35,635 nt of DNA from Kangiellaceae bacterium (GTDB taxonomy: Bacteria; Pseudomonadota; Gammaproteobacteria; Enterobacterales; Kangiellaceae). This document shows positions 15,629-23,136 of the stretch, in pieces. The stretch spans positions 1 through 35,635 of the forward strand of contig JAPHTP010000177.1 in NCBI GenBank assembly GCA_026196875.1, in the 5' to 3' direction. Under the pieces are notes generated by a model. That model saw only the letters and a program-made list of their open reading frames with translations, did no database searches and was not told the origin of the DNA. How positions within the stretch are numbered: the first letter of the stretch is position 1; each line of letters begins with the position of its first letter. The position numbers were made by a program, and so were the translations under genes.

Positions 15629-16522
15629 ATGGATTCTGAACTTATTCAAAAAGAGCTTTACCTTTCGCCTATTATTGCTGGTGTATGGAAAATGAGCGAA
15701 TGGAACTGGTCAATACAAGAACGGCAGGCTTACATTGAGCATTGCATTGAGCTAGGGATCACTTCCTTTGACCATGCGGATATATATGGTGATTATCGGT
15801 GCGAATTCTTGTTTGGGCAGGCGCTAAAACAGATGAACCTTGCTAGAGAAGAGTTCCAAATTGTATCTAAGTGCGGAATTAAACTGCTGTCAAAACAGCA
15901 CCCTGAAATTCAGGTAAAGCACTATGATACTAGCTACGCGCATATTATCGAGTCTGTAGAAAACTCTTTAGTTAATCTCAATGTTGATTACCTCGACTGT
16001 GTTCTAATCCATCGTCCGGATCCACTTATGCAGTGTGAAGAAGTTGCCAGAGCATTCTCTGATTTGCTCGCAAAGGGTAAAATCAAATCGGCTGGAGTAT
16101 CAAATTTTAAGCCGCATCAACTCAGCATGTTGCAGAGTTTCTGCGATTTTCGATTGGTAACTAACCAGGTGGAAATATCGTTACTCCAAGATGAATGTAT
16201 TAATGATGGAACTTTAAGTCTCAGTCAACAATACCAAACATCAGTGATGGCCTGGTCTCCGCTGGCAGGTGGGCGGATATTTAATGAGAGACAAAACTCT
16301 GATTTATTAGCTGAACTAGCTAGTGTTGCAAAAGAGAGCGGCGTAACGCCTGCCACTGTTGCCTTAGCTTGGCTAATGAAGTTACCTGTGAAACTTCACC
16401 CAATTATTGGAACAGGAAACTCAGTGAGAATATCTGAGTTGGTCAAGGCTACCCAATTAAACTTGAATACTACTCAATGGTTTAAACTATACAAAGCCGC
16501 CAAGGGGAGTGATGTCGCCTGA
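15629..16522 (+). CDS. ydhF: YdhF-type aldo/keto reductase
   Basis: This is a 297-residue NADPH-dependent aldo/keto reductase with a TIM-barrel fold. It closely resembles E. coli YdhF along its length: DHADIYGDYRCE, VSKCGI, NLNVDYLDCVLIHRPDPLM, GVSNFKPHQ, TNQVEIS, MAWSPLAGGR and PIIGTGN. The catalytic tetrad is visible as D48, Y53, K81 and H128. The natural substrate of YdhF is not established. The ribosome binding site is weak (TGGA about 15 bases upstream). The gene stands alone behind a palindrome-overlapped promoter and is convergent with the following acetyltransferase gene, with only 18 bases between the two stop codons. Confidence 0.93.
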   Translation: MDSELIQKELYLSPIIAGVWKMSEWNWSIQERQAYIEHCIELGITSFDHADIYGDYRCEFLFGQALKQMNLAREEFQIVSKCGIKLLSKQHPEIQVKHYDTSYAHIIESVENSLVNLNVDYLDCVLIHRPDPLMQCEEVARAFSDLLAKGKIKSAGVSNFKPHQLSMLQSFCDFRLVTNQVEISLLQDECINDGTLSLSQQYQTSVMAWSPLAGGRIFNERQNSDLLAELASVAKESGVTPATVALAWLMKLPVKLHPIIGTGNSVRISELVKATQLNLNTTQWFKLYKAAKGSDVA

Positions 16523-16540
16523 CACAAATCTAGTTCGATA

Positions 16541-16996
16541 TTAGTCGAAGTGCAGCTTCATTCCTTCATGGGTTGAATGAAAACCGTGTTGTTGATAAAA
16601 GCGAATTGCATCGGGCCGCCTTTTGTCGCTAGTTAACTGGACAATTTTGCAACCCCGTTGTTTCGCTCTTTCGATTGACCAACTTATCATTTTTCCGCCA
16701 ATACCTTGTCCACGAAATTCGTTACTCACTCTGACACCTTCAATTTGTGCTCTCCAGGAGCCTTGATAGGTTAGCGATGGAATGTAAGTCAGTTGCAATA
16801 CTCCGGCGACATTGTTGTTCACTTTAGCAACAATAATTTCATTATTCGGGTCTTGCTCGATATGATTAAACGCAGACAGATAGGTCTTGTTGTTTTCACT
16901 ACTTCCTTCTCTGGTCGAACCTAAAGGATCATTGCTCAGCATTTTTACTATGATTGATAAATCCTCACTTGAGGCTCTTTCAAAAGTAATTTGCAT
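16541..16996 (-). CDS. GNAT family N-acetyltransferase
   Basis: This is a 151-residue GNAT enzyme, transferring an acetyl group from acetyl-CoA to an amine. The acetyl-CoA pyrophosphate loop is RGQGIGGKM (95-103), preceded by the beta-4 strand IEGVRVSNEF. The terminal SDKRRPDAIRFYQQHGF is typical of GNATs acting on small molecules or protein N-termini. The substrate cannot be told from sequence. GGAAC lies about 10 bases upstream of the ATG. It is one of three GNAT genes in the window; the three are not close copies. Confidence 0.9.
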   Translation of the reverse strand: MQITFERASSEDLSIIVKMLSNDPLGSTREGSSENNKTYLSAFNHIEQDPNNEIIVAKVNNNVAGVLQLTYIPSLTYQGSWRAQIEGVRVSNEFRGQGIGGKMISWSIERAKQRGCKIVQLTSDKRRPDAIRFYQQHGFHSTHEGMKLHFD

Positions 16997-17145
16997 TGTT
17001 GTATTGTTCCGTATGGTAATTGTAACCTGGTTGAAGTCTAACAGTTTGAATTCATCTGTAAGTATTAAAACTTATAAACTGGTATCGGAATTTGGAGCTA
17101 GTAGAAGAGTTCACAAGGAAGATAGAAACTCTCTACCGTTAGCGA

Positions 17146-17322
17146 TTAATTTTTTGCATCGTTATTTTCTAACTGTTCCAAGAACTTTTTTCTATCGTTA
17201 TCTTCTATTTTTTTACGAATTACTTTTAACCGTTCGCTATAGGCTTTTTTTTCAGCGCGCACACTCTGCCAGTAGACGAGTCCGCCTAGAACAAAGAAAA
17301 TAATGACAAGCCAGAAAAACAT
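17146..17322 (-). CDS. 58-residue single-pass membrane protein
   Basis: The minus strand from ATG 17322 to TAA 17146 encodes 58 residues. MFFWLVIIFFVLGGLVYWQS (1-20) is a membrane segment with a short exposed N-terminus. It is followed by a charged, heptad-like helix (VRAEKKAYSERLKVIRKKIE, 21-40) and a hydrophilic end DNDRKKFLEQLENNDAKN. It resembles the many small inner-membrane proteins that tether a coiled coil to the membrane, but I do not recognise a family. The weak ribosome binding site (AAAGA, 8 bases upstream) lowers certainty. It fills most of what would otherwise be a 533-base gap between two acetyltransferase genes on the same strand. The bases 16997-17145 and 17323-17529 around it show no gene. 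Confidence 0.6.
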   Translation of the reverse strand: MFFWLVIIFFVLGGLVYWQSVRAEKKAYSERLKVIRKKIEDNDRKKFLEQLENNDAKN

Positions 17323-17529
17323 ATTTTAATCTTTTCAGTTTAACATGTAATGACGATTAATTCACAATGTAGCCAAAAGGGTAAAAACAATGCAATTACT
17401 TCTCCGAGGAAATGGCTAATTTCAACATTAATTCCACCCCGAACAGAAATATGAACAAGTTACGCAATACAGATAGGTTAAATGTTAAACGACATTTGGT
17501 TGAATTCGGGGGGAGCAACAGCTTTTAAT

Positions 17530-18012
17530 CTAAAGAGACTTCTCCCAAAATAGAGCTTGCCCCATTTTCGGATCGAGTTCATAGCCCTTAAATCCAAAAT
17601 TCAAGTAGGCCTGTTTGGCGACTTGATTACCTTCCAGTACTTCTAAGGTTAGCTTGCAACAGCCCTTGTCGATTGCAATATCTTGCGCAGCTTGCAACAG
17701 TTTCCGTGCAATACCTTTGCCCCTGAATTCGGGATTGACCGTAACATCATGGATGTTAAGCAATGGCTTGCACTTAAAAGTAGAAAAACCTAGCACGCAA
17801 TTGATCAGACCCGCAGGTTTATCATCGTAGTAGGCAATTACACTCAACAACTGAGGATAATTTTTGAGCTCTGTTATCAAGTTGTTTTTTACTTCTGGCG
17901 AGAGTGGCTCACCGCCGCCCATAGGATCTTTAGCGTAGTTATCCAGCAATTCGACTAATTGTTCCACCTGATTAGAATCTTGATAGTCAACTGCAAGGCA
18001 TTGAATTGTCAA
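17530..18012 (-). CDS. GNAT family N-acetyltransferase with TTG start
   Basis: This is a 160-residue acetyltransferase. NIHDVTVNPEFRGKGIARKLLQAA holds strand 4 and the acetyl-CoA loop (R97 to G100), and LTLEVLEGNQVAKQAYLNFGF is the usual C-terminal block. The start is unusual. The frame could begin at TTG 18027, but that codon overlaps a strong ribosome binding site, GGAGGA, which is correctly spaced for the next in-frame TTG at 18012. I therefore call TTG 18012 (MTIQCLAVDYQ). The substrate is unknown. It is unrelated in detail to the GNAT gene at 16541. Confidence 0.88.
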   Translation of the reverse strand: MTIQCLAVDYQDSNQVEQLVELLDNYAKDPMGGGEPLSPEVKNNLITELKNYPQLLSVIAYYDDKPAGLINCVLGFSTFKCKPLLNIHDVTVNPEFRGKGIARKLLQAAQDIAIDKGCCKLTLEVLEGNQVAKQAYLNFGFKGYELDPKMGQALFWEKSL

Positions 18013-18189
18013 AAGAAATTCCTCCAAGATAATTATGAGAGAGTTATTTTGCTACACAGATGTGCAAAATCAAAGCTCGAAAAGCGGCTTGCTCCAATTA
18101 AAGTAGTATTTTTCGGTCAGTTTTAGTTCTCTGTCAACCGAAAGGTTAGTCCTTCGTTTTAAGGAGTACAACAATCGGAGGGTAAATCC

Positions 18190-20061
18190 ATGAAAATGAA
18201 AACTAACTGGTTAATTTTACTATTTATTTCTATAAGCATTTTAGGCCTAAGCGGGTGTGGAGGGTCATCTGAGCCCGACCCCTTAGTTACTGAGCAGTCT
18301 TCCCAATGTGAGACCGGTGATGACGATAGCAATGATGATAACTGTGGCTCTCTTCTCCTTGGGCTTACGGACGCTGACGGCGACTTTCTCACCTACAACG
18401 TGCAAGTTACCGGTATAGAATTGATCCGGAACGATGGAACCGCTGTGTCCGTGATGCCTAGTGCACAATCTATCGACTTTGTAGATTATGTTGAAATGAG
18501 CGAATTGGTAACCGCGGCGACTGTTCCGGCAGGTATTTATACTCAAGGTACCATTCAAATTAGTTACCAAGATGCGGACATTCAAGTTGAAAAAGATGGA
18601 GCTGCGGTTGCGGCAAGCATGGTTGATGCTGATAGTAATCCATTAAATAGTGTCTCTCTAACATTGCAATTGGATGAAGATAACCGTTTGGTGATCCATA
18701 GAAATCGCCCTGCTTTAATTGAGCTTGATTTCAATCTTGCGGCATCTCATACCGTAAATTTAGAAACAGACCCAGTAACAATCACTACTGAACCATTTAT
18801 CATTGCAGAAGTAGATCCAGTAATGAATAAAGAGTTTCGCATCCGAGGCCCGCTTATCAGAGTAAATGAAGATGAAAGCAGCTTTCGTATTGCGGTAAGA
18901 CCATTTCATCGCCGCGATGGGCGATTCGGTGGTGTCAATGTTCAAGTGGATGAAAACACTAACTTCGAGATTGATGGTGAAGCTTTTGTCGGTGCTGAAG
19001 GAGTGACTCAAATGGCGGGTCTATCTGAAGGAACACCAACGGTGACCTTGGGGTTATTCGAAAGAGACCGAAACAGCTTTACGGGAATAACTGTTTTAGC
19101 GGGTTCAAGTGTACCGGGTAGTGATAGCGATGCTGTTAAAGGAGTAATTGTTGCTCGTGATGAAAATCAGTTAACGGTTCGTGGAGCTTCGATAATCCGG
19201 GACACTGGAGATGTTTCTTTCCGCGAAGAAGTAACCGTATTAATTGGTGAAGAAACGCGAGTGAGTATGCCGCGCCGGATCGATCAGGCCGTTACCATCG
19301 CCGATCTTTCTGTAGGCCAAGCAATTACCGTAGCTGGTGACGCGACTATTACAGACGAAGCGACAACAATCGATGCGACCCAAGGCGCGGTAAAGATGCG
19401 TTTAACTTTTGCATCGGGTCATGCTACAGCGGTTAATGACATCCAATTAAATATGGAATTGCAGGCGCTTCAAGCTAGAAGTCCTGAAGTTTATGATTTC
19501 AGTGGTACTGGAATTGACCCATCATTTGACGCAGATCCTCTAGATTATGAAGTGTCAGTTGAGAATCTAATGATCGGAAATCTTGCAGCTGATGCCCCTG
19601 TCAGGGTGAGTGGGTTTATTACTCCGTTTGGTGCTGCTCCAGCTGATTTTGATGCATACAATCTAATTAACTATGCTGAATCTAGAAGCCAACTTTATGT
19701 CGACTGGCCTGATGCAAGTGAAGAAGCGTCTATCAACGATTTAACTAGCGAAGGTTTTAGCATAAACATTATTAATAATGGAGAAGAGGGGATCTATAAG
19801 CTCTTGCAAGGCGGTATTCGCACAGAGTTAACCAGCTTTGATACATTAGTCAGTGTTTCACCTAAAGCAGAAAGAGGTATTTATACTTTACGGCTCAGTG
19901 ATTCAGTGATGGCCTTTTCTGATTTTGCAGATTTTGCTGCAGAGCTACAGCAAAAGTTAGATGAAGGTATGTCCATTGATAAGCTACATGCAATCGGCGG
20001 ATTCTCGACCAGCGAAGTTAGTTTCAGCGCTTTGAAAATAGCGGTCAAATTGGATGAGTAA
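18190..20061 (+). CDS. DUF4382 domain lipoprotein
   Basis: This is a 623-residue surface or periplasmic lipoprotein. The signal ends in LGLSGC (Cys23), followed by a Ser/Asp-rich linker with an acidic run (GDDDSNDDN). Residues about 53-190 match DUF4382: GSLLLGLTDADGDFLTYNVQVTGIELIR, DFVDYVEMSELVTAATVPAGIYTQGTIQISYQDADI. The remainder (about 215-500) consists of OB-like beta repeats resembling DUF5666 (FRIRGPLIRV, VKGVIVARDENQLTVRGASI, VRVSGFITPFG). The protein is strongly acidic, fitting a marine envelope protein. GGAGGG at 18177-18182 is an excellent ribosome binding site. An inverted repeat (TTTCGGT 18111, ACCGAAA 18137) lies in the leader. Function is unknown. Confidence 0.85.
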   Translation: MKMKTNWLILLFISISILGLSGCGGSSEPDPLVTEQSSQCETGDDDSNDDNCGSLLLGLTDADGDFLTYNVQVTGIELIRNDGTAVSVMPSAQSIDFVDYVEMSELVTAATVPAGIYTQGTIQISYQDADIQVEKDGAAVAASMVDADSNPLNSVSLTLQLDEDNRLVIHRNRPALIELDFNLAASHTVNLETDPVTITTEPFIIAEVDPVMNKEFRIRGPLIRVNEDESSFRIAVRPFHRRDGRFGGVNVQVDENTNFEIDGEAFVGAEGVTQMAGLSEGTPTVTLGLFERDRNSFTGITVLAGSSVPGSDSDAVKGVIVARDENQLTVRGASIIRDTGDVSFREEVTVLIGEETRVSMPRRIDQAVTIADLSVGQAITVAGDATITDEATTIDATQGAVKMRLTFASGHATAVNDIQLNMELQALQARSPEVYDFSGTGIDPSFDADPLDYEVSVENLMIGNLAADAPVRVSGFITPFGAAPADFDAYNLINYAESRSQLYVDWPDASEEASINDLTSEGFSINIINNGEEGIYKLLQGGIRTELTSFDTLVSVSPKAERGIYTLRLSDSVMAFSDFADFAAELQQKLDEGMSIDKLHAIGGFSTSEVSFSALKIAVKLDE

Positions 20062-20133
20062 GTGAATTGGGAATAGGCAAATAGTGAAAAGTAAATGAAT
20101 TCGAACTTTTTTAAAATTGCTAACCCATTGACA

Positions 20134-20158
20134 AGCGCCGTTGCAAGTTAACGGCGCT
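20134..20158 (+). terminator. Terminator hairpin after the DUF4382 gene
   Basis: AGCGCCGTT (20134-20142) pairs perfectly with AACGGCGCT (20150-20158) around a 7-base loop. A T-rich but interrupted stretch (CTGTTGTATTCT) follows. It separates the DUF4382 gene from the sigma operon. TTGACA immediately precedes the stem, but no -10 element is properly spaced. Confidence 0.6.
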
Positions 20159-20186
20159 CTGTTGTATTCTGCAAGGAATAAGTAAT

Positions 20187-20783
20187 ATGCATACCCTAGT
20201 TTTAAACGCAAGTTATCAATCAGCCGAAGCCCGTGATAGAGGAGAGATGGCTCTGCAAGTGCCTATCGAGCAATTTCTTATTCAAGTAGAAAAGAAGGCC
20301 TACCGCATGGCAGAAATTGCTACGCAAAGTCCTTCCGATGCGTTGGATATTGTTCAGGACTCGATGATTAAACTAGTTGAAAAATACGGCCATAAACCTT
20401 CGCAAGAATGGAAGCCACTTTTTTATCGAATTTTGCAATCTAGAATCACGGATCATTTTCGAAAGCAAACATTAAAGAATAAGATCTTCTTTTGGAAATC
20501 AAGCGGCGGCGAAGATGAAAATAATGGGTTTGATATTTTAACAGAAGGAACCGATTTTATTTCACCCGATCGAGAGTTGGAAGGACAGCAACAAGTAAAT
20601 ACTGTTTTATCCGCTTTAAAAAAACTACCTACGAGGCAGCAGCAGTGTTTTATGCTACGTAGTTGGGAAGGACTAAGTGTCGCTGACACTGCGATAGCGA
20701 TGGGGTGTTCGCAAGGGAGCGTCAAAACGCATTATTCGAGAGCAAAAGAAGCTCTTAGGAAGGCGGTTGAAGTTGAACAGTAG
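20187..20783 (+). CDS. ECF-like RNA polymerase sigma factor
   Basis: This is a 198-residue sigma-70 family protein. Region 2 is ALDIVQDSMIKLVEKYGHKPSQEWKPLFYRILQSRITDHFRK (about 52-93). Region 4 is VLSALKKLPTRQQQCFMLRSWEGLSVADTAIAMGCSQGSVKTHYSRAKEALRK (about 141-193), with the helix-turn-helix at its end; there is no region 3. It would direct RNA polymerase to a small regulon. ATG 20187 has AAGGA nine bases upstream. An internal ATG at 20247, directly after GAGGAGAG, would give MALQVPIEQF and may be the conserved start. It opens a four-gene operon whose second gene looks like its membrane-bound regulator. In this group, sigma-DUF3619-DUF3106 neighbours recur in Gammaproteobacteria. Confidence 0.9.
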   Translation: MHTLVLNASYQSAEARDRGEMALQVPIEQFLIQVEKKAYRMAEIATQSPSDALDIVQDSMIKLVEKYGHKPSQEWKPLFYRILQSRITDHFRKQTLKNKIFFWKSSGGEDENNGFDILTEGTDFISPDRELEGQQQVNTVLSALKKLPTRQQQCFMLRSWEGLSVADTAIAMGCSQGSVKTHYSRAKEALRKAVEVEQ

Positions 20784-20840
20784 TTTACTGGGGTAGTTGA
20801 AATATCTGAAATACAGCGTGGTATCGCGCAGGTGGTAAAC

Positions 20841-21188
20841 ATGAAAGACAAAGATGATGAATTTAATCGAGAACAAGATGAACTTGAGCTACGCGCAAAC
20901 TCAGCTTTGGAATCAAGTGTCGAAAATTTAGATCCCGCGGTTCGTCGAAAGTTAAATCAAGCGAGAATAAAGGCGCTTGAATCGAAAGCTTCCGGAGTCA
21001 GGGTGTTCAAACTTGTTGGTGCTGTTAGCTTTGTTTTGGCGATTGGTTTTGTTTCGCTTTTTAATATGGAACAAGAATCTATTAATTCGACTCCTTTTGC
21101 TGAAGTTCTTGAAGAAGACTTGGAAATGCTTGAAGATTTGGAGTTTGTATATTGGATGGCCGAGCAAGAGTTGGAAGTTACTAACTAA
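20841..21188 (+). CDS. DUF3619-like single-pass membrane protein, putative anti-sigma factor
   Basis: This is a 115-residue protein with a cytoplasmic, charged N-terminal half containing ENLDPAVRRKLNQARIKALES. One membrane segment follows (FKLVGAVSFVLAIGFVSLF, about 55-73), then an acidic periplasmic tail, EDLEMLEDLEFVYWMAEQELE. That pattern resembles DUF3619. The layout, small helical cytoplasmic domain plus one transmembrane helix immediately after a sigma gene, suggests it holds the sigma factor at the membrane. This is inference: no classical ZAS domain (HxxxCxxC) is present. ATG 20841 follows AGGTGG at five bases; a GTG nine bases earlier is less likely. The gene starts 57 bases after the sigma gene. 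Confidence 0.75.
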   Translation: MKDKDDEFNREQDELELRANSALESSVENLDPAVRRKLNQARIKALESKASGVRVFKLVGAVSFVLAIGFVSLFNMEQESINSTPFAEVLEEDLEMLEDLEFVYWMAEQELEVTN

Positions 21189-21233
21189 TTACTTGTTTAA
21201 ACAAGAAGGTATTTTATAACGAGAATATATTAA

Positions 21234-21578
21234 GTGAATACTAGTCAGCATTTAAAAATCCTTACACTAATTACTGGAATGAGCATTTCCCAGTGTGTAG
21301 TAGGGGGCACAAACAATGAAAAAGACAATGACAAAGTTGCAAAGCTGGACTCGGCGTTCTTAGAGTATTTAGCGTTGACTAGTTTTGATGGAGATGAAAT
21401 AAGTGATCCTTTGGATATGTTGGATGTTGACGAGGAAAGCTTGAATGCAAATTTTGACCAACTGGATAAGCAGCAAGGTCAAAATGAACAGGCAGAACAA
21501 AAGAAAGTAATATCAAAGTCGAATTCTGGAGATGATGCTTCAGATCTGGATTTGCAAAAACAGAAGGAGGAAAAATAA
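21234..21578 (+). CDS. Exported acidic protein of the sigma operon, unknown
   Basis: This is a 114-residue product starting at GTG 21234. A weak signal sequence (HLKILTLITGMSISQCVVGG) is followed by LDSAFLEYLALTSFDGDEISDPLDMLD, which looks like a short conserved helix motif, and then a very polar Gln/Glu/Lys/Asp-rich tail that is probably disordered. I know of no named family. The stop codon overlaps the next gene's ATG by one base (TAATG), so the two are coupled. GAGA about 12 bases upstream is a poor ribosome binding site, so the start is uncertain. It probably bridges the membrane-bound regulator and the DUF3106 protein in the periplasm, judged only by position. Confidence 0.65.
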   Translation: MNTSQHLKILTLITGMSISQCVVGGTNNEKDNDKVAKLDSAFLEYLALTSFDGDEISDPLDMLDVDEESLNANFDQLDKQQGQNEQAEQKKVISKSNSGDDASDLDLQKQKEEK

Positions 21579-22066
21579 TGAAGCGATTATTTTTTCTGGT
21601 ATTTATATTAATAGTCCCCATTTTATTTTTACCGCTTTCATTAAAGGCGGAAGTAAATGATTGGGAGTCATTATCACCTGAAGTTCGTCAGGTATTGCAG
21701 CAGTTTGAAGGCGACTGGCAATCTTTACCTGAACAGCGGAAGCAGAATTTAGTTAAAGGAGCTAACCGCTGGTTAAGCATGAATGATGAGCAAAAACAAG
21801 TCGCCAGTCAGCGTTTTAAAAAGTGGCAGTCGTTATCTCCAGAACAGCGAGCAAATTTAAAGAAGCGATTGCATAGATTTCGTTCACTTCCGCTAGATAC
21901 CCAAAAACGTTTAAGGGATACATTTAGGCAATTTAAAAATTTAACACCTGATCAGCGTAAAAAGCTACGCCAGAAATTTCGAAATCTGTCGCCTGAAAAA
22001 CGCCAACAACTGCTAAAACGTATGCAGCAAAGGTTGAAGAAAAAGAAACCGAGAAGACGCCAATAG
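21578..22066 (+). CDS. DUF3106 periplasmic repeat protein
   Basis: This is a 162-residue exported protein. Residues 1-24 (KRLFFLVFILIVPILFLPLSLKA) are a signal peptide. The rest is DUF3106, built here of about seven 18-residue repeats with the pattern W/F-x-x-L-S-P-E-Q-R-x-x-L. Examples are WESLSPEVRQVL, WQSLSPEQRANL, FRSLPLDTQKRL, FKNLTPDQRKKL and NLSPEKRQQL. The protein is strongly basic, ending in KKKKPRRRQ. The LSPEQR units recall the LTxxQ motif of CpxP/Spy-type periplasmic chaperones. AAGGAGG seven bases upstream is the best ribosome binding site in the operon. As last gene of the sigma operon it may be a stress sensor or an effector; the function of DUF3106 is not established. Confidence 0.88.
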   Translation: MKRLFFLVFILIVPILFLPLSLKAEVNDWESLSPEVRQVLQQFEGDWQSLPEQRKQNLVKGANRWLSMNDEQKQVASQRFKKWQSLSPEQRANLKKRLHRFRSLPLDTQKRLRDTFRQFKNLTPDQRKKLRQKFRNLSPEKRQQLLKRMQQRLKKKKPRRRQ

Positions 22067-22071
22067 GTATT

Positions 22072-23019
22072 CTAAAAATCAATTCCTAAATCTAGTGAGA
22101 AACTATCAATTCTTTGTGGTGCACTTATTGTCTGGCCGTAACTCAAGGTAGTAAACCAACCATTTTTCCAATCAAAATTAGCTGAGAGTTCCCAATATCC
22201 TGAATCTGGTGTACGAAGCGTATCCGCTATTCGGTCATTAAGTCTCGGTAATATTCGTTGTTCATCACCTCGAATGACTAACGCGAGAGGTTCTCCTTCT
22301 GAAGATATTTCCCAGGTCCATCCCAACGATATCTGTGGAGCCCAACTAAATACTTCATTTTCGAACCAATAGCTAAAATCCACATCAGTAAACAGGCTGG
22401 TTTGTGTTTGGTCAAACTCACCATTGATAAAGGTAATAGGATCAGAACCAGAGGCTTGTAGCACGTCATTATCACTATCTATGTATTGAACACCTATGCT
22501 CCACCCCATATCCAAGGCCAAAAATGTGGTTGAGGAATTGAAACTCGTACTGAATACACGCTCTTTACTTTCAATTGACTCCGCCTCTGCAGGTAATCTT
22601 GATAAAGCCGCTTCTGTATTATTCAGTTCAGCGATAGATACTGAAATTATATAATCACTGTTTAGCCAGCCGACACTAACGGCGTAGGAGTCTTGCTCTA
22701 CTCTTGCTTGATTAAAGAGATTGGGAAAATCAGTATTCGGGACGGGCCACCGATCGTTTTTTTCTGATTGAGAGTAGCTAAGCGCGATTTGCCAGTTATC
22801 TGCAAAAATTCTGCTGTAACCGATACTACTGGAAGATGGTCGCAATTCACTCGGAGCGTCTTCAAAATACTCATATTGAGTGCTCTGATAGCCCAGCCAT
22901 AGGCTATTATCATCTGCAATTACTGGGGATGCGAGTAGCAGACCTAGCTGAAATGCCACAAATCTCGGTACTTGGCTGTTTTTACTTTTGCTATGCTCCA
23001 AAGCTTTTTCCTGTAACAT
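22072..23019 (-). CDS. Putative outer-membrane beta-barrel protein
   Basis: This is a 315-residue protein with an export signal (VPRFVAFQLGLLLASPVIA, after a polar N-terminal stretch) cut before DDNSLWLGY. The body alternates short amphipathic beta strands with polar turns: SSSIGYSRIFADNWQIALSYSQSE, DSYAVSVGWLNSDYIISVSIAE, WAPQISLGWTWEIS, GYWELSANFDWKNGWFTTLSYGQ. It ends in SLDLGIDF with a terminal Phe, the classic signal for barrel assembly. I do not recognise the family. ATG 23019 has GAGT upstream; a TTG at 23049 would add ten residues. Its stop is only five bases from the convergent DUF3106 stop. It could be a target of the neighbouring sigma factor, but nothing proves this. Confidence 0.7.
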   Translation of the reverse strand: MLQEKALEHSKSKNSQVPRFVAFQLGLLLASPVIADDNSLWLGYQSTQYEYFEDAPSELRPSSSSIGYSRIFADNWQIALSYSQSEKNDRWPVPNTDFPNLFNQARVEQDSYAVSVGWLNSDYIISVSIAELNNTEAALSRLPAEAESIESKERVFSTSFNSSTTFLALDMGWSIGVQYIDSDNDVLQASGSDPITFINGEFDQTQTSLFTDVDFSYWFENEVFSWAPQISLGWTWEISSEGEPLALVIRGDEQRILPRLNDRIADTLRTPDSGYWELSANFDWKNGWFTTLSYGQTISAPQRIDSFSLDLGIDF

Positions 23020-23136
23020 TTTATACTCAACTAATTTTAATTTTAACAAAGAAAAATTGCTTGTTCATTTTTCGGAGGACGGATTGGTGACAAACGCACA
23101 CAATTAGTATAAAACAATTAGCAGGAAGTCAACCAC

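Noticed and set aside
16887-17303. Plus-strand open frame of 138 codons
   Set aside because: Antisense to the GNAT gene and to the 58-residue membrane protein. Its product has no family features and there is no ribosome binding site.
23073-23105. Possible leader peptide (GGAGGA then TTG/GTG and about seven codons) before ada
   Set aside because: Too short to distinguish from chance and not followed by an attenuator-like structure.
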